Assembly (NCBI GenBank): GCA_043747595.1
Contig: JAYTOX010000043.1
Span: 1-55,718, forward strand
DNA: 55,718 nucleotides
Direction: 5' to 3'
Source: JADKIH01 sp043747595
GTDB lineage: Bacteria; Bacteroidota; Bacteroidia; AKYH767-A; 2013-40CM-41-45
Part shown: positions 27,514-35,598 of the stretch, in pieces
How positions within the stretch are numbered: the first letter of the stretch is position 1
How the letters are laid out: each line of letters opens with the position of its first letter
Program-made: the position numbers and the translations under genes
Notes under the pieces: generated by a model
Databases searched by the model: none
What the model saw: only the letters and a program-made list of their open reading frames with translations
What the model was told of the DNA's origin: nothing

Positions 27514-29232
27514 TTATTTCACAACAACTTTTACAAATTGCTTGTTGCCATTGAGAGACAATTCAGCGAGGTATATACCTCTTTGCATCTCTGAGACATT
27601 GAAAATTTCATTATTTAAACCGGTAGATGTAATGTGATTTCTAATCATCACTTCACGCCCGGTGATATCCATTATTCTAACTTTATAATCCGAATTACCC
27701 ACTGCTGAAAAGCTTAAAGTAAATTCTTCTGTTGCAGGATTTGGATAAACATTAACCAAATCATTATAAACAACTTCATTGTTGTTATTGATTCGACAAG
27801 GATTCACGATTATACTTAAAGATCGTGCTGGACTAACTCCACATGCATTTGTTGTGCTCACTGAAACATTTCCACTGGTTGCACCCATATAATCAACGGT
27901 AATACGAGGCGTTCCTTGACCAGCTGTAATTGTTGCACCCGGAGGAACATTCCAGTTATAAGTTGTAGTACCAAAAACTGAATCGACAGAATAGTAAGCA
28001 ATACTTACAGACGGGATTGTATTACAAGCGCCAGTTGGTCCTTGAATAATTTGTGCCACTTGCGGATGAGCGAATACTACACCACAACGCGAGATACTAC
28101 TACCGCATGAATTATCGGCCGTTACACATAATGTAGCATGATCGAAGCCCGGCAAAAAATCGACTGAAATAGATCTACTACCATTGTTATTCACTACAGC
28201 CAAGTTAGAATTGAAATTCCAATTATAAGAAGTAGCGCCGGCAATTGAATCGACCGTGTACGTTACACTTGTCATTTCGCAAACTCCGTAGAAAGGTCCG
28301 TGGATTGCACCCAGTTTCATAGGGAGCGAACGAATTTTCATTTCGCGCATCTCACTTGAATTACAGCCGCTGTTAGAGGTAATGTATAATGTACCATACG
28401 TAAAATTGGAAGGAAAAGAAATATCTACTGAAGCCACAGAAGTTGTTAATGGATTTCCTGAAGTAGCAGGAGAAGTTACCATACATCCTTGAGGTGTGTA
28501 CCAAGTGTATGAGGTAGCGCCCGGCACAGGAGCAATAGAATAAGTATAGGTTCCATTAGCACAGGCACCAACAGCAGGTCCCGTTACTGAGCCAGGTTTT
28601 GCAGGAGCTGAATAAACAGCAATAGCATATTGAGCCGACAATCCTTTGCAATTCGATTTAGAAGTACGCAAGTAACCCCATACGAATCCGGTATCTACTA
28701 AAACTTCAATACTGTTTGTATTAGCACCAGACAAAACAGTCATGTGCGAAGGTAATTGCCAAATATAATTACTCGCCAATGAATCGTTAGTGATTGAGTA
28801 GGTAACAATTTGTCCGGGACACACCGTATTTACCGGGCCAAGAATAGTATCGGCGATAGCAGGTTTAGTAGCAGCATAGAAAGTAGCAATACACGTTGGA
28901 TTACTTATTCCATTATTGTCAACCACCGAAACGCAGATGTCACCAAAGGCGGCAGCAAAGTTAACAGTGATTGAATTTGTTCCTTGACCTGAAACAATAG
29001 TAACACCAGAGGGAACATTCCAGCTATAAGAAATAGATCCCGGCACAGCATCAACAGAATACACAACATTTGATTGATTGAAACAAATTGCACGAGGTCC
29101 ATAAATAGCAGCCGCGCTAGGAGTGCTATTGGATTGCGATTGACTAGTAATAATAGAAGCTTTTGTAATTAGAGCCGTCAATAAATTAACAGCGACCAAA
29201 GCAATTACAAGTAAGATTTTTCGGTTTGACAT
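27514..29232 (-). CDS. T9SS-secreted protein with PKD-like repeats
   Basis: This 572-aa protein has an N-terminal signal segment (KILLVIALVAVNLLTALITK) and about five to six ~80-residue PKD-like beta-sandwich repeats. Each repeat is built around a phrase such as VPGSISYSWNVPSGVTIVSG, VPGATSYTWYTP or IAGATSYNWNF followed by a Cys-containing strand. The C-terminus is a T9SS type A sorting domain: VNVYPNPATEEFTLSFS, ending GIYLAELSLNGNKQFVKVVVK. It should be carried across the outer membrane by the T9SS and anchored or released. Ligand or role is unknown. It diverges from the CRISPR locus. Confidence 0.85.
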   Translation of the reverse strand: MSNRKILLVIALVAVNLLTALITKASIITSQSQSNSTPSAAAIYGPRAICFNQSNVVYSVDAVPGSISYSWNVPSGVTIVSGQGTNSITVNFAAAFGDICVSVVDNNGISNPTCIATFYAATKPAIADTILGPVNTVCPGQIVTYSITNDSLASNYIWQLPSHMTVLSGANTNSIEVLVDTGFVWGYLRTSKSNCKGLSAQYAIAVYSAPAKPGSVTGPAVGACANGTYTYSIAPVPGATSYTWYTPQGCMVTSPATSGNPLTTSVASVDISFPSNFTYGTLYITSNSGCNSSEMREMKIRSLPMKLGAIHGPFYGVCEMTSVTYTVDSIAGATSYNWNFNSNLAVVNNNGSRSISVDFLPGFDHATLCVTADNSCGSSISRCGVVFAHPQVAQIIQGPTGACNTIPSVSIAYYSVDSVFGTTTYNWNVPPGATITAGQGTPRITVDYMGATSGNVSVSTTNACGVSPARSLSIIVNPCRINNNNEVVYNDLVNVYPNPATEEFTLSFSAVGNSDYKVRIMDITGREVMIRNHITSTGLNNEIFNVSEMQRGIYLAELSLNGNKQFVKVVVK

Positions 29233-29454
29233 AGTTGATTGATTAATTCAACCTTGTATAGTGGATGTTAGACTTAATAGTTGAAGATGAAATGCAATGA
29301 ACATTACAAATGACAGAAATTCGCAAGAATTACAGTCCCGCAAGCGGTAAAGAGTTCATTTAAAGAAGAAAAATAAATAGGTAGATGCAAACTTCAGTAA
29401 GAAAAGAATCAAATTTGGTATAAATTACCTTGGAATAACAAAATAAGTATATTT

Positions 29455-29484
29455 TTGGAAATAATAGATAATAGAATTACTTTG
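29455..29484 (+). promoter_or_regulatory. possible cas operon promoter
   Basis: TTG within TTTTTGG at 29455-29457, 19 nt, then TTACTTTG at 29477-29484, which differs from TAnnTTTG at one base. It is the best plus-strand match in the 545 nt upstream of cas9. It would give a leader of ~290 nt running antisense through both tracrRNA candidates. Confidence 0.35.
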
Positions 29485-29548
29485 GACGATAGATTCACAT
29501 TTAAAAATTTTGAAAATGAAAAACTCCACCGCAAATACATCAACCGTA

Positions 29549-29630
29549 TAAAAACAACAATCCCGCTTGTGGCGGGACTCTTGTAAATGTTTTCACAACG
29601 GAATAATCCTTATTGTGATTTGCTTATTAC
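29549..29630 (-). ncRNA. second tracrRNA-like unit (distal, imperfect anti-repeat)
   Basis: On the minus strand AAGCAAATCACAAT (29625-29612) pairs over 13 bp plus one G-U with the 5' end of the CRISPR repeat. It is followed by AAGGATTATTCC (nexus-like hairpin) and GTTGTGAAAACATT. A hairpin TCCCGCCACAAGCGGGA (29577-29561) and a T-rich end follow. The order anti-repeat, nexus, terminator hairpin is that of a tracrRNA. No TAnnTTTG box stands before it; it begins about 30 nt after the terminator of the first unit, so it may be expressed only by read-through or be a relic. Confidence 0.55.
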
Positions 29631-29657
29631 ATTATGATAAAAGAAATATGCGAGTCA

Positions 29658-29738
29658 AAAAAAAACGACTACGGAGTACGCAGTCGCTCAGAACAATTAA
29701 TCCTGCGGCTTATAGCCTTGTTGTGATTTGTCTTTCAA
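29658..29738 (-). ncRNA. tracrRNA (proximal unit, divergent from cas9)
   Basis: On the minus strand TTTGAAAGACAAATCACAAC (29739-29720) is complementary to the first 19 nt of the CRISPR repeat with a single bulged A. Next come a nexus-like hairpin GGCTATAAGCC (29717-29707), a linker, and a terminator hairpin CGACTGCG/CGTAGTCG (29687-29667) with nine T. A -7 box TACATTTG lies directly upstream, so the transcript would start almost exactly at the anti-repeat. Size is about 80 nt. The RNA should pair with pre-crRNA and load Cas9; RNase III trimming is expected from type II systems. Confidence 0.8.
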
Positions 29739-29741
29739 ATG

Positions 29742-29771
29742 CAAATGTAAAAAGAATATTGACACAAAAAA
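29742..29771 (-). promoter_or_regulatory. promoter of the proximal tracrRNA
   Basis: TACATTTG (29749-29742, minus strand) is an exact TAnnTTTG box. A TTTTTTG stretch at 29771-29765 could serve as the -33 element at slightly short spacing. The promoter lies between the cas9 start codon and the tracrRNA. Confidence 0.6.
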
Positions 29772-29778
29772 TAATTAT

Positions 29779-32700
29779 ATGAAAAAACTGGGTTTAGATT
29801 TAGGAAGTGCTTCAAATGGCTGGGCTTTAAGAGAAGATGATAAAATAACATCAAATGGTGTTATTACTTTTCAAGGAGGCATGAAAAATGTCAAAGGGAA
29901 TTACACATCCCCAACAAAAGATAGAAGAACAGCACGTTCTAAGAGAAGATTAATACAAGTAAGAAAATATAGAAAGTGGGAATTGTTAGAAGTTTTGTTA
30001 AATGAATTTGCTCCATTAGATAAACCAGAATTAGAAAATTGGAGTAAGTATAAAAAAGGACAGTCTCAAATATTTCCTGAAAATGCAAAATTTTTGAATT
30101 GGCTTGCTTGTAATTTTGCTTACGAAGGCGGCATAAAACATAACAATCCTTATGAGTTAAGAGTAGATGCACTTGATAAAAAATTAAGCAAACACGAATT
30201 TGGACGAGCATTATATCATTTAGTACAACGTAGAGGATATAAAAACATAGGAGAAAATGATAATGATGTATTTGATGTGGAATTGGCAAAAAAAGATGCT
30301 GAAACTAAAACACAAATTGAGAGAAGAGAGAAAGAAGGCTTTGCTTCTGCTCTTTCCAATAATAGAACTATTGCCGAAGCACTTCAAAATGAATTTTTGA
30401 ACGAGGATAAACGTGCACGAAATCAATATCCCTTAAGGAGAGAATACAAAAATGAACTTGAGCTAATTTGCAAAGCTCAGGGTTATGACATCTCAAAAAA
30501 TGAAAAAGGTGAATACAATGATGAATTTGTTCAGAAATTGTATAATGCTATTATTTGGCAAAGACCATTAAGAAGTCAAAAAGGAAATATTGGCAAATGT
30601 ACTTTAGAGCCATCTAAACCAAGATGTCCTATTTCGCATCCTATATTTGAAATTTTCAGAGCATGGAGTTTTATTAATACAATAAAATTTAGCGTTAATG
30701 AAAATGAAGAAAAACAGTTTTTATCCCCACTAATGAGAGAAAATCTTTTTAATGACTTTTTTCTTAAACAAGATAAAAATTTCAAGTTTGAGGAAATACG
30801 AAAAAATCTAGACAAACAATTTAGTTCGAAAAAAATTTATAATTATCCTTACGATTATAAAAAGAAAATATATGATTCTTCCGTTGCAGGAATGCCTGTT
30901 TGCAAAGGGATAATAAAAGTGTTTGGAGAAAATGCAAAGGAAGCAATTTCAACTATTCATAAATACAATATAGGCAATGCACCTGGAATTATTAACGATT
31001 ATTCTATTTATGATTTATGGCATATTCTTTTTGAATCTGACGAAAAGCATTTAGAAGCTTTTGCAATAGAAAAATTAAAAATTGAAAATATTTCAAATAA
31101 GAAGGGCAAAAAGTATAACCCATTGGCTGAACTAAAAAATAATATAGCGACTGGGTATTCTGACCTAAGTTTAAAGGCGATGTGTAAAATCATTCCCTTT
31201 TTAAAAGAAGGATTTTTATACAACGAAGCTGCCGTACTAGCAAAAATGCCTGAATTATTAGGAGAAAAATGGGATCAGTATGAAGAGATAATAAAAAAGT
31301 GTATAAAAAAATCCAATAGCATCTATAATCAATATAAAACTATAATTAGCATTACAAACAATTTAATTGACCAATACAAGGGGCTTGACGAAAACATTTA
31401 TGCCTATAAAGATTATACCTATAACATAAGTAATCAACACGATTCAGAAATAATGAAATCCTGTCTTGGATATTTTGGTGATAATACCTGGGGAACTAAG
31501 ACAAATAAAGATGCAATAATTCTCGAAGTAAAACAACAATATCAATCGTTTTTTAAAGATTCTAAAAGGGCATATCGTGAAGTTCCTTTGTTAACCGATA
31601 TTTTGAATGAGTTATTAAAAGAAAACAATATTGAAATAAATGGTAAATTATATCATCATTCCAATAGAGAAAACCTTTATTTAAAGAAAATTAGAAATAA
31701 CAAAACTGGTAATATTCAACTTCCTATTGACAAAACTACAGGATTAGAATTGTTACCAACCCCAATTATTGACAGCATCAAAAATCCAATGTTTAACAAA
31801 TCGTTGAGTATTTTGAGAAAATTAATTAATGAATTAATTGTAAATGGAGATGTTGATAAAGATACTGAAGTAGTGGTTGAAGTTGCTCGAGAGTTGAATG
31901 ATAATAATAAAAGAGCCGCAATTGAAAGGTATCAAAACGAAAGAGAAAATAAACGAGAAAAATATCGCCAATTTTTAAATGAATTTAAAGAGAAAGAAAA
32001 TAGTTCAATAAATGTCGATGAAAGCATTGCTACATTCGAGTTATGGACGGAACAAACATTTGAGGAAACAGAGAATGAGAAGAAAGAAAAAGTAAAAAAC
32101 AAAAACAATAGCGAAATACACAGAGAAAAAGATGCCTTAAAAAGATATGAACTTTGGACGGAACAAAAAGGGCAATGTATGTATACTGGCAAAATGATTT
32201 CTATTACTCAACTTTTTTCTAGAGAAATCGACATTGAGCATACTATACCAAGAAGTATATTACCTGATAATACAATGGCTAATCAAACTGTTTGTTTTAG
32301 ATGGTATAACACAGATAGAAAGAAAAAACTATTGCCTGCACGTTGTGAAAACTACCATATTGATGTGGATGGATGGGGTACAAAAATTGAACCTCGTTTG
32401 GATAATTGGATTGTAATTCGAGATGGTTACAAAGAGCGATATGAGGAAAGACTAAAACCCCGTGGTAATGAAGATGAAACTAATAAAAACAAGAGGATTC
32501 AAGAAAAACATTACAATAAAATACATTATGATTATTGGCAAGATAAAATTAATCGCTTTACTGTTGAGGAAGTAAAGGACAGTTGGGCAAGAAGACAATT
32601 AGTAGATACCCAAATGGTGAGTAAATATGCAAGAGAGTATTTAAAAACCTATTTTAAAAAAGTAGCGGTACAAAAAGGTAGTGTAACTGCCGATTTCAGA

Positions 32701-34167
32701 AAAATATATAGCTTCCAAGAGCAAGATGAAATTAAAGGCAGAAACAAACATACACATCACGCTATTGATGCAGCCGTTTTAACTCTTATCCCCACTAACA
32801 GTAGCCATAGGGATAAACTACTAAATAGAATGTATGAAACTTATGAAAACGAAAAGCGCCAATACACTGCAATTCCTTTCGCTGGATTTAATTCACAAAA
32901 ACTAATTAATGAAATTGAAAACAATACCCTAATTGTTAATTATGAAAAAGACAAGATTTTAAAAGAAACTTCCAAAATAGTACGCAAGAGAGGGAAGGTT
33001 CAATACGTAAAAAACAAAATCGGAAATTTTATTCTTGATAAAGATGGCAATAAAATAGTAAAGGTTGCTCAAGGAGATACAGTAAGAAGTCCTTTATTTA
33101 AGGATACTTTTGTTGCTAAGATAAAAGATGTTGAAAGGTATCCTGACGGGCAACCTATCAGAGAAAATGGAGAATGGAAATATAAGACTGGCAAAGATGA
33201 ATTTATTTATACTGTTCGGAAACCGTTAAAGGAAGTTTTGGGTAAAATTGATGAGATTGTTGACCCTGTTATTCGAGAAATCGTACGAAACCAAAAAGAA
33301 AATTCAATTGACCCACAAGGAAAAAAAATACGACATGTTAGAATAAAAACAAAAGCAGGTCAAATTGTAAAAGAACGAGTAAATTATCGCTCAGAACACG
33401 ATTATAAAAACAAATTCTATTCAGCTGCTGGTTCTTTACCCTATGCTATTTTACTTCAAAAAACAAAGATAAACAGAGATGCAAAAGAAATAGTTGATTT
33501 TATTAATATAGAACGGGCAATGATACCTATTGCTTCATTTGAAGTAGCTAAACAACATAAAGCATTTGGGCATTTTGATATCGAAAATTATGTCTTATCG
33601 AATTGCCCTGAATACAAAGATTATCAAGATAAAAAAATATTGAAGGTTGGTCAAAAAATAATTGTATTAAAAGATGATTCAGAATTTGATAAAAGATTGG
33701 ATATAGATTTCCAAACGAAAAGATTGTTTGTGATAAATCAATTTAAATATGATGGTAGTAAAATTATGTTGCAATACCATTTAGAAGCTCAATCAAAATC
33801 GGAAATAGATGAACAAGTTAAAGCCCTAAAAGATGCTATTGTAAAACAAAAAGAAAAAGAACTTGAAATACCTTCTATTAATGAAAACGAAAGTATCATA
33901 GATAATGTTCAAAGAAAAAAGGATTACAAAAAAAGAGTTGAAGATTTTACAACAAGGCTTAAAGCTATTGCAGACAATTCCTCCAAAGAGGCAGCAGACA
34001 AAGTAAAAAAAGAAATAGAGCAGTATAAAACTGAATCATCTTCTATTATAATTGAAGGGCAAACTCCCATTTTAGGTTTATCTAAAAACAATTGGAATTT
34101 TCTTTATGAAGGAATTGATTTTAAAATTTCACTACTTGGTAAAATAGAACCAATTAAAAATGATTAA
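29779..34167 (+). CDS. cas9: CRISPR-associated endonuclease Cas9, type II-C
   Basis: This is a 1462-aa Cas9, the RNA-guided nuclease that cuts both strands of matching DNA. Domains in order are RuvC-I (KKLGLDLGSASNGW, Asp7), an arginine-rich bridge helix (residues 48-70), REC lobe, RuvC-II (VVVEVARELN, Glu701), HNH (REIDIEHTIPRSIL, His821), RuvC-III (HTHHAIDAAVL, His993/His994 and Asp997) and a PAM-interacting C-terminal part. All catalytic residues are present, so it looks active. The size is typical of large Bacteroidota II-C enzymes. ATG 29779 is chosen because the RuvC motif begins at once; an open frame to 29728 adds only unrelated residues from the tracrRNA promoter. It is much more AT-rich than cas1/cas2 and overlaps cas1 by 8 nt. 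Confidence 0.97.
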   Translation: MKKLGLDLGSASNGWALREDDKITSNGVITFQGGMKNVKGNYTSPTKDRRTARSKRRLIQVRKYRKWELLEVLLNEFAPLDKPELENWSKYKKGQSQIFPENAKFLNWLACNFAYEGGIKHNNPYELRVDALDKKLSKHEFGRALYHLVQRRGYKNIGENDNDVFDVELAKKDAETKTQIERREKEGFASALSNNRTIAEALQNEFLNEDKRARNQYPLRREYKNELELICKAQGYDISKNEKGEYNDEFVQKLYNAIIWQRPLRSQKGNIGKCTLEPSKPRCPISHPIFEIFRAWSFINTIKFSVNENEEKQFLSPLMRENLFNDFFLKQDKNFKFEEIRKNLDKQFSSKKIYNYPYDYKKKIYDSSVAGMPVCKGIIKVFGENAKEAISTIHKYNIGNAPGIINDYSIYDLWHILFESDEKHLEAFAIEKLKIENISNKKGKKYNPLAELKNNIATGYSDLSLKAMCKIIPFLKEGFLYNEAAVLAKMPELLGEKWDQYEEIIKKCIKKSNSIYNQYKTIISITNNLIDQYKGLDENIYAYKDYTYNISNQHDSEIMKSCLGYFGDNTWGTKTNKDAIILEVKQQYQSFFKDSKRAYREVPLLTDILNELLKENNIEINGKLYHHSNRENLYLKKIRNNKTGNIQLPIDKTTGLELLPTPIIDSIKNPMFNKSLSILRKLINELIVNGDVDKDTEVVVEVARELNDNNKRAAIERYQNERENKREKYRQFLNEFKEKENSSINVDESIATFELWTEQTFEETENEKKEKVKNKNNSEIHREKDALKRYELWTEQKGQCMYTGKMISITQLFSREIDIEHTIPRSILPDNTMANQTVCFRWYNTDRKKKLLPARCENYHIDVDGWGTKIEPRLDNWIVIRDGYKERYEERLKPRGNEDETNKNKRIQEKHYNKIHYDYWQDKINRFTVEEVKDSWARRQLVDTQMVSKYAREYLKTYFKKVAVQKGSVTADFRKIYSFQEQDEIKGRNKHTHHAIDAAVLTLIPTNSSHRDKLLNRMYETYENEKRQYTAIPFAGFNSQKLINEIENNTLIVNYEKDKILKETSKIVRKRGKVQYVKNKIGNFILDKDGNKIVKVAQGDTVRSPLFKDTFVAKIKDVERYPDGQPIRENGEWKYKTGKDEFIYTVRKPLKEVLGKIDEIVDPVIREIVRNQKENSIDPQGKKIRHVRIKTKAGQIVKERVNYRSEHDYKNKFYSAAGSLPYAILLQKTKINRDAKEIVDFINIERAMIPIASFEVAKQHKAFGHFDIENYVLSNCPEYKDYQDKKILKVGQKIIVLKDDSEFDKRLDIDFQTKRLFVINQFKYDGSKIMLQYHLEAQSKSEIDEQVKALKDAIVKQKEKELEIPSINENESIIDNVQRKKDYKKRVEDFTTRLKAIADNSSKEAADKVKKEIEQYKTESSSIIIEGQTPILGLSKNNWNFLYEGIDFKISLLGKIEPIKND

Positions 34168-35116
34168 ACGCACGCTCTACTTCGGCAATCCCTCCTATCT
34201 TAGCTTAAATCAGGCTCAGTTAGTATTGCGATTGCCTGAGGTAGAAAAAAACGATTTGATTTCTGAGGTTTTTAAGAAGCAAGCTACTGCAAGTATTCCG
34301 GTGGAAGATATTGGGATTGTTATTTTAGACCATCAACAGATTACAATTACACAAGCATTAATTGAAGCTTTGCTCGACAATAATGTTGCTTTGATAACGT
34401 GTGATCGTACGCACCACCCTACCGGCCTTATGCTTCCGTTGTGTGGAAATACGATTCAAAACGAACGCTTCCGTGCTCAATTAGATGCAACAGAACCATT
34501 GAAAAAACAATTGTGGGCACAAACGGTTTCGCAAAAAATAAAAAATCAAGCGGCAATGTTTTCGTGCATAAACGTGGATCATGGCTATCTGCTTCCACTC
34601 TATCGAAATGTAAAAAGCGGCGACAGCGATAATCGTGAAGCAACGGCAGCAGCTTATTATTGGGGAAATATATTTAAATCGCTTACTTTTAATTTGGATG
34701 AAAGCGGTGAAAATAATTTTAAACGTTTCAGAGAAGGCTTACCACCTAATAATTATTTGAATTACGGCTATGCACTTTTACGGGCTACAATGGCGCGAAG
34801 TATTGTAGGCGCCGGCCTCTTGCCTACACTAGGAATTTTTCATCACAATCGTTACAATGCCTATTGCCTTGCCGACGATTTAATGGAACCGTATCGGCCT
34901 TATGTTGACCAAGTGGTATATTCTATTGTTGCAAGCAAAGGAGTGAACGAAGATATTCCCAAGGAAATAAAAACATTATTACTCCAAATACCGGCAATGG
35001 ATGTTTGGATGGACGGTGAAAAAAGTCCGTTGATGAATGCAACACAGCGAACAGCTGTAAGTTTAGTAAAATGTTTTACCGGTGATCAACGAAAATTATT
35101 GTACCCTGATTTTTAA
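34160..35116 (+). CDS. cas1: type II CRISPR-associated endonuclease Cas1
   Basis: This 318-aa protein is the integrase subunit that, with Cas2, inserts new spacers. It opens MIKRTLYFGNPSYLSLNQAQ and has the type II Cas1 core: a Glu-bearing helix in REATAAAYYWGNIF, then FHHNRYNAYCLADDLMEPYR, which supplies the metal-binding His and Asp. Length is normal. It overlaps the cas9 stop by 8 nt and precedes cas2 by 23 nt. Base composition is like the host core genes and unlike cas9. Confidence 0.96.
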   Translation: MIKRTLYFGNPSYLSLNQAQLVLRLPEVEKNDLISEVFKKQATASIPVEDIGIVILDHQQITITQALIEALLDNNVALITCDRTHHPTGLMLPLCGNTIQNERFRAQLDATEPLKKQLWAQTVSQKIKNQAAMFSCINVDHGYLLPLYRNVKSGDSDNREATAAAYYWGNIFKSLTFNLDESGENNFKRFREGLPPNNYLNYGYALLRATMARSIVGAGLLPTLGIFHHNRYNAYCLADDLMEPYRPYVDQVVYSIVASKGVNEDIPKEIKTLLLQIPAMDVWMDGEKSPLMNATQRTAVSLVKCFTGDQRKLLYPDF

Positions 35117-35139
35117 TTTTTTTATAAATCAAATCGAAG

Positions 35140-35484
35140 ATGAATGTATTAACCGATCGATTAAACGCCTATCGCATTATGTGGACATTCGTAATGTATG
35201 ACCTGCCTACAGAAACCAAGAAAGAGCGGAAAGTCGCAGCTCGTTTCAGAAAAGATTTATTGGTTGATGGATTTAGTATGTTTCAATTTAGTATGTATGT
35301 AAGGCACAGTTCAAGTTCGGAAAATGCTGAGGTACATAGCCGCCGAGTGCGGAAAAGTTTACCGGAACACGGGAAAGTAGGCATTCTTCAAATTACCGAT
35401 AAACAATTTGGTCAGATGGAAATTTTTTATGGCATGAAGCGAGTAGAAAGGCCGGACGTACCGCAGCAATTGGAATTATTCTAA
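35140..35484 (+). CDS. cas2: CRISPR-associated endoribonuclease Cas2
   Basis: This 114-aa protein is Cas2, the structural partner of Cas1 in spacer integration. The ferredoxin-like core starts IMWTFVMYDLPTETKKERK, with the conserved Asp after the first strand, and continues FSMFQFSMYVRHSSSSENAE. The N-terminal 13 residues before IMW are common in Bacteroidota Cas2, so ATG 35140 is kept. No csn2, cas4 or other gene follows, which makes the locus subtype II-C. A CCCGC/GCGGG hairpin lies 19 nt after the stop. Confidence 0.95.
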   Translation: MNVLTDRLNAYRIMWTFVMYDLPTETKKERKVAARFRKDLLVDGFSMFQFSMYVRHSSSSENAEVHSRRVRKSLPEHGKVGILQITDKQFGQMEIFYGMKRVERPDVPQQLELF

Positions 35485-35598
35485 GTTGGTAGAAACAGAA
35501 AATCCCGCTTGCGGCGGGACCAATGATTGAAAACATCGCATTTTTAAACTGCTCAAACCTTTGTAAACTATTGAAGTTGTATGAATTACGACCTATCT
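35485..35598. other. cas2-array spacer region, candidate integration-side flank
   Basis: These 114 nt separate cas2 from the first intact repeat. They hold the bidirectional hairpin at 35503-35519, then an AT-rich stretch with no promoter box pointing into the array. Because the opposite array end is degenerate, this flank is the likely site of new spacer integration, as described for other type II-C arrays; that is inference. Confidence 0.45.
35503..35519. terminator. bidirectional hairpin between cas2 and the array
   Basis: TCCCGC and GCGGGA form a tight stem with a short loop. On the minus strand it is followed by TTTTC and could end the array transcript; on the plus strand it could end the cas mRNA. 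Nearly the same hairpin ends the second tracrRNA-like unit at 29561-29577. Confidence 0.6.

Noticed and set aside
29728..29778. Longer cas9 start giving 17 extra N-terminal residues
   Set aside because: The extra residues come from the tracrRNA promoter and anti-repeat region, and the RuvC-I motif begins immediately after ATG 29779 as in other Cas9 proteins.
32030..32180. Repeated ELWTEQ phrase before the Cas9 HNH domain, looking like an internal duplication
   Set aside because: The surrounding residues differ and the second copy is the normal lead into HNH; I think this is a feature of this Cas9 branch, not a recent event.
35485..35598. A fourth cas gene such as csn2 or cas4
   Set aside because: No frame of suitable length exists between cas2 and the array or after the array, so the locus is II-C.
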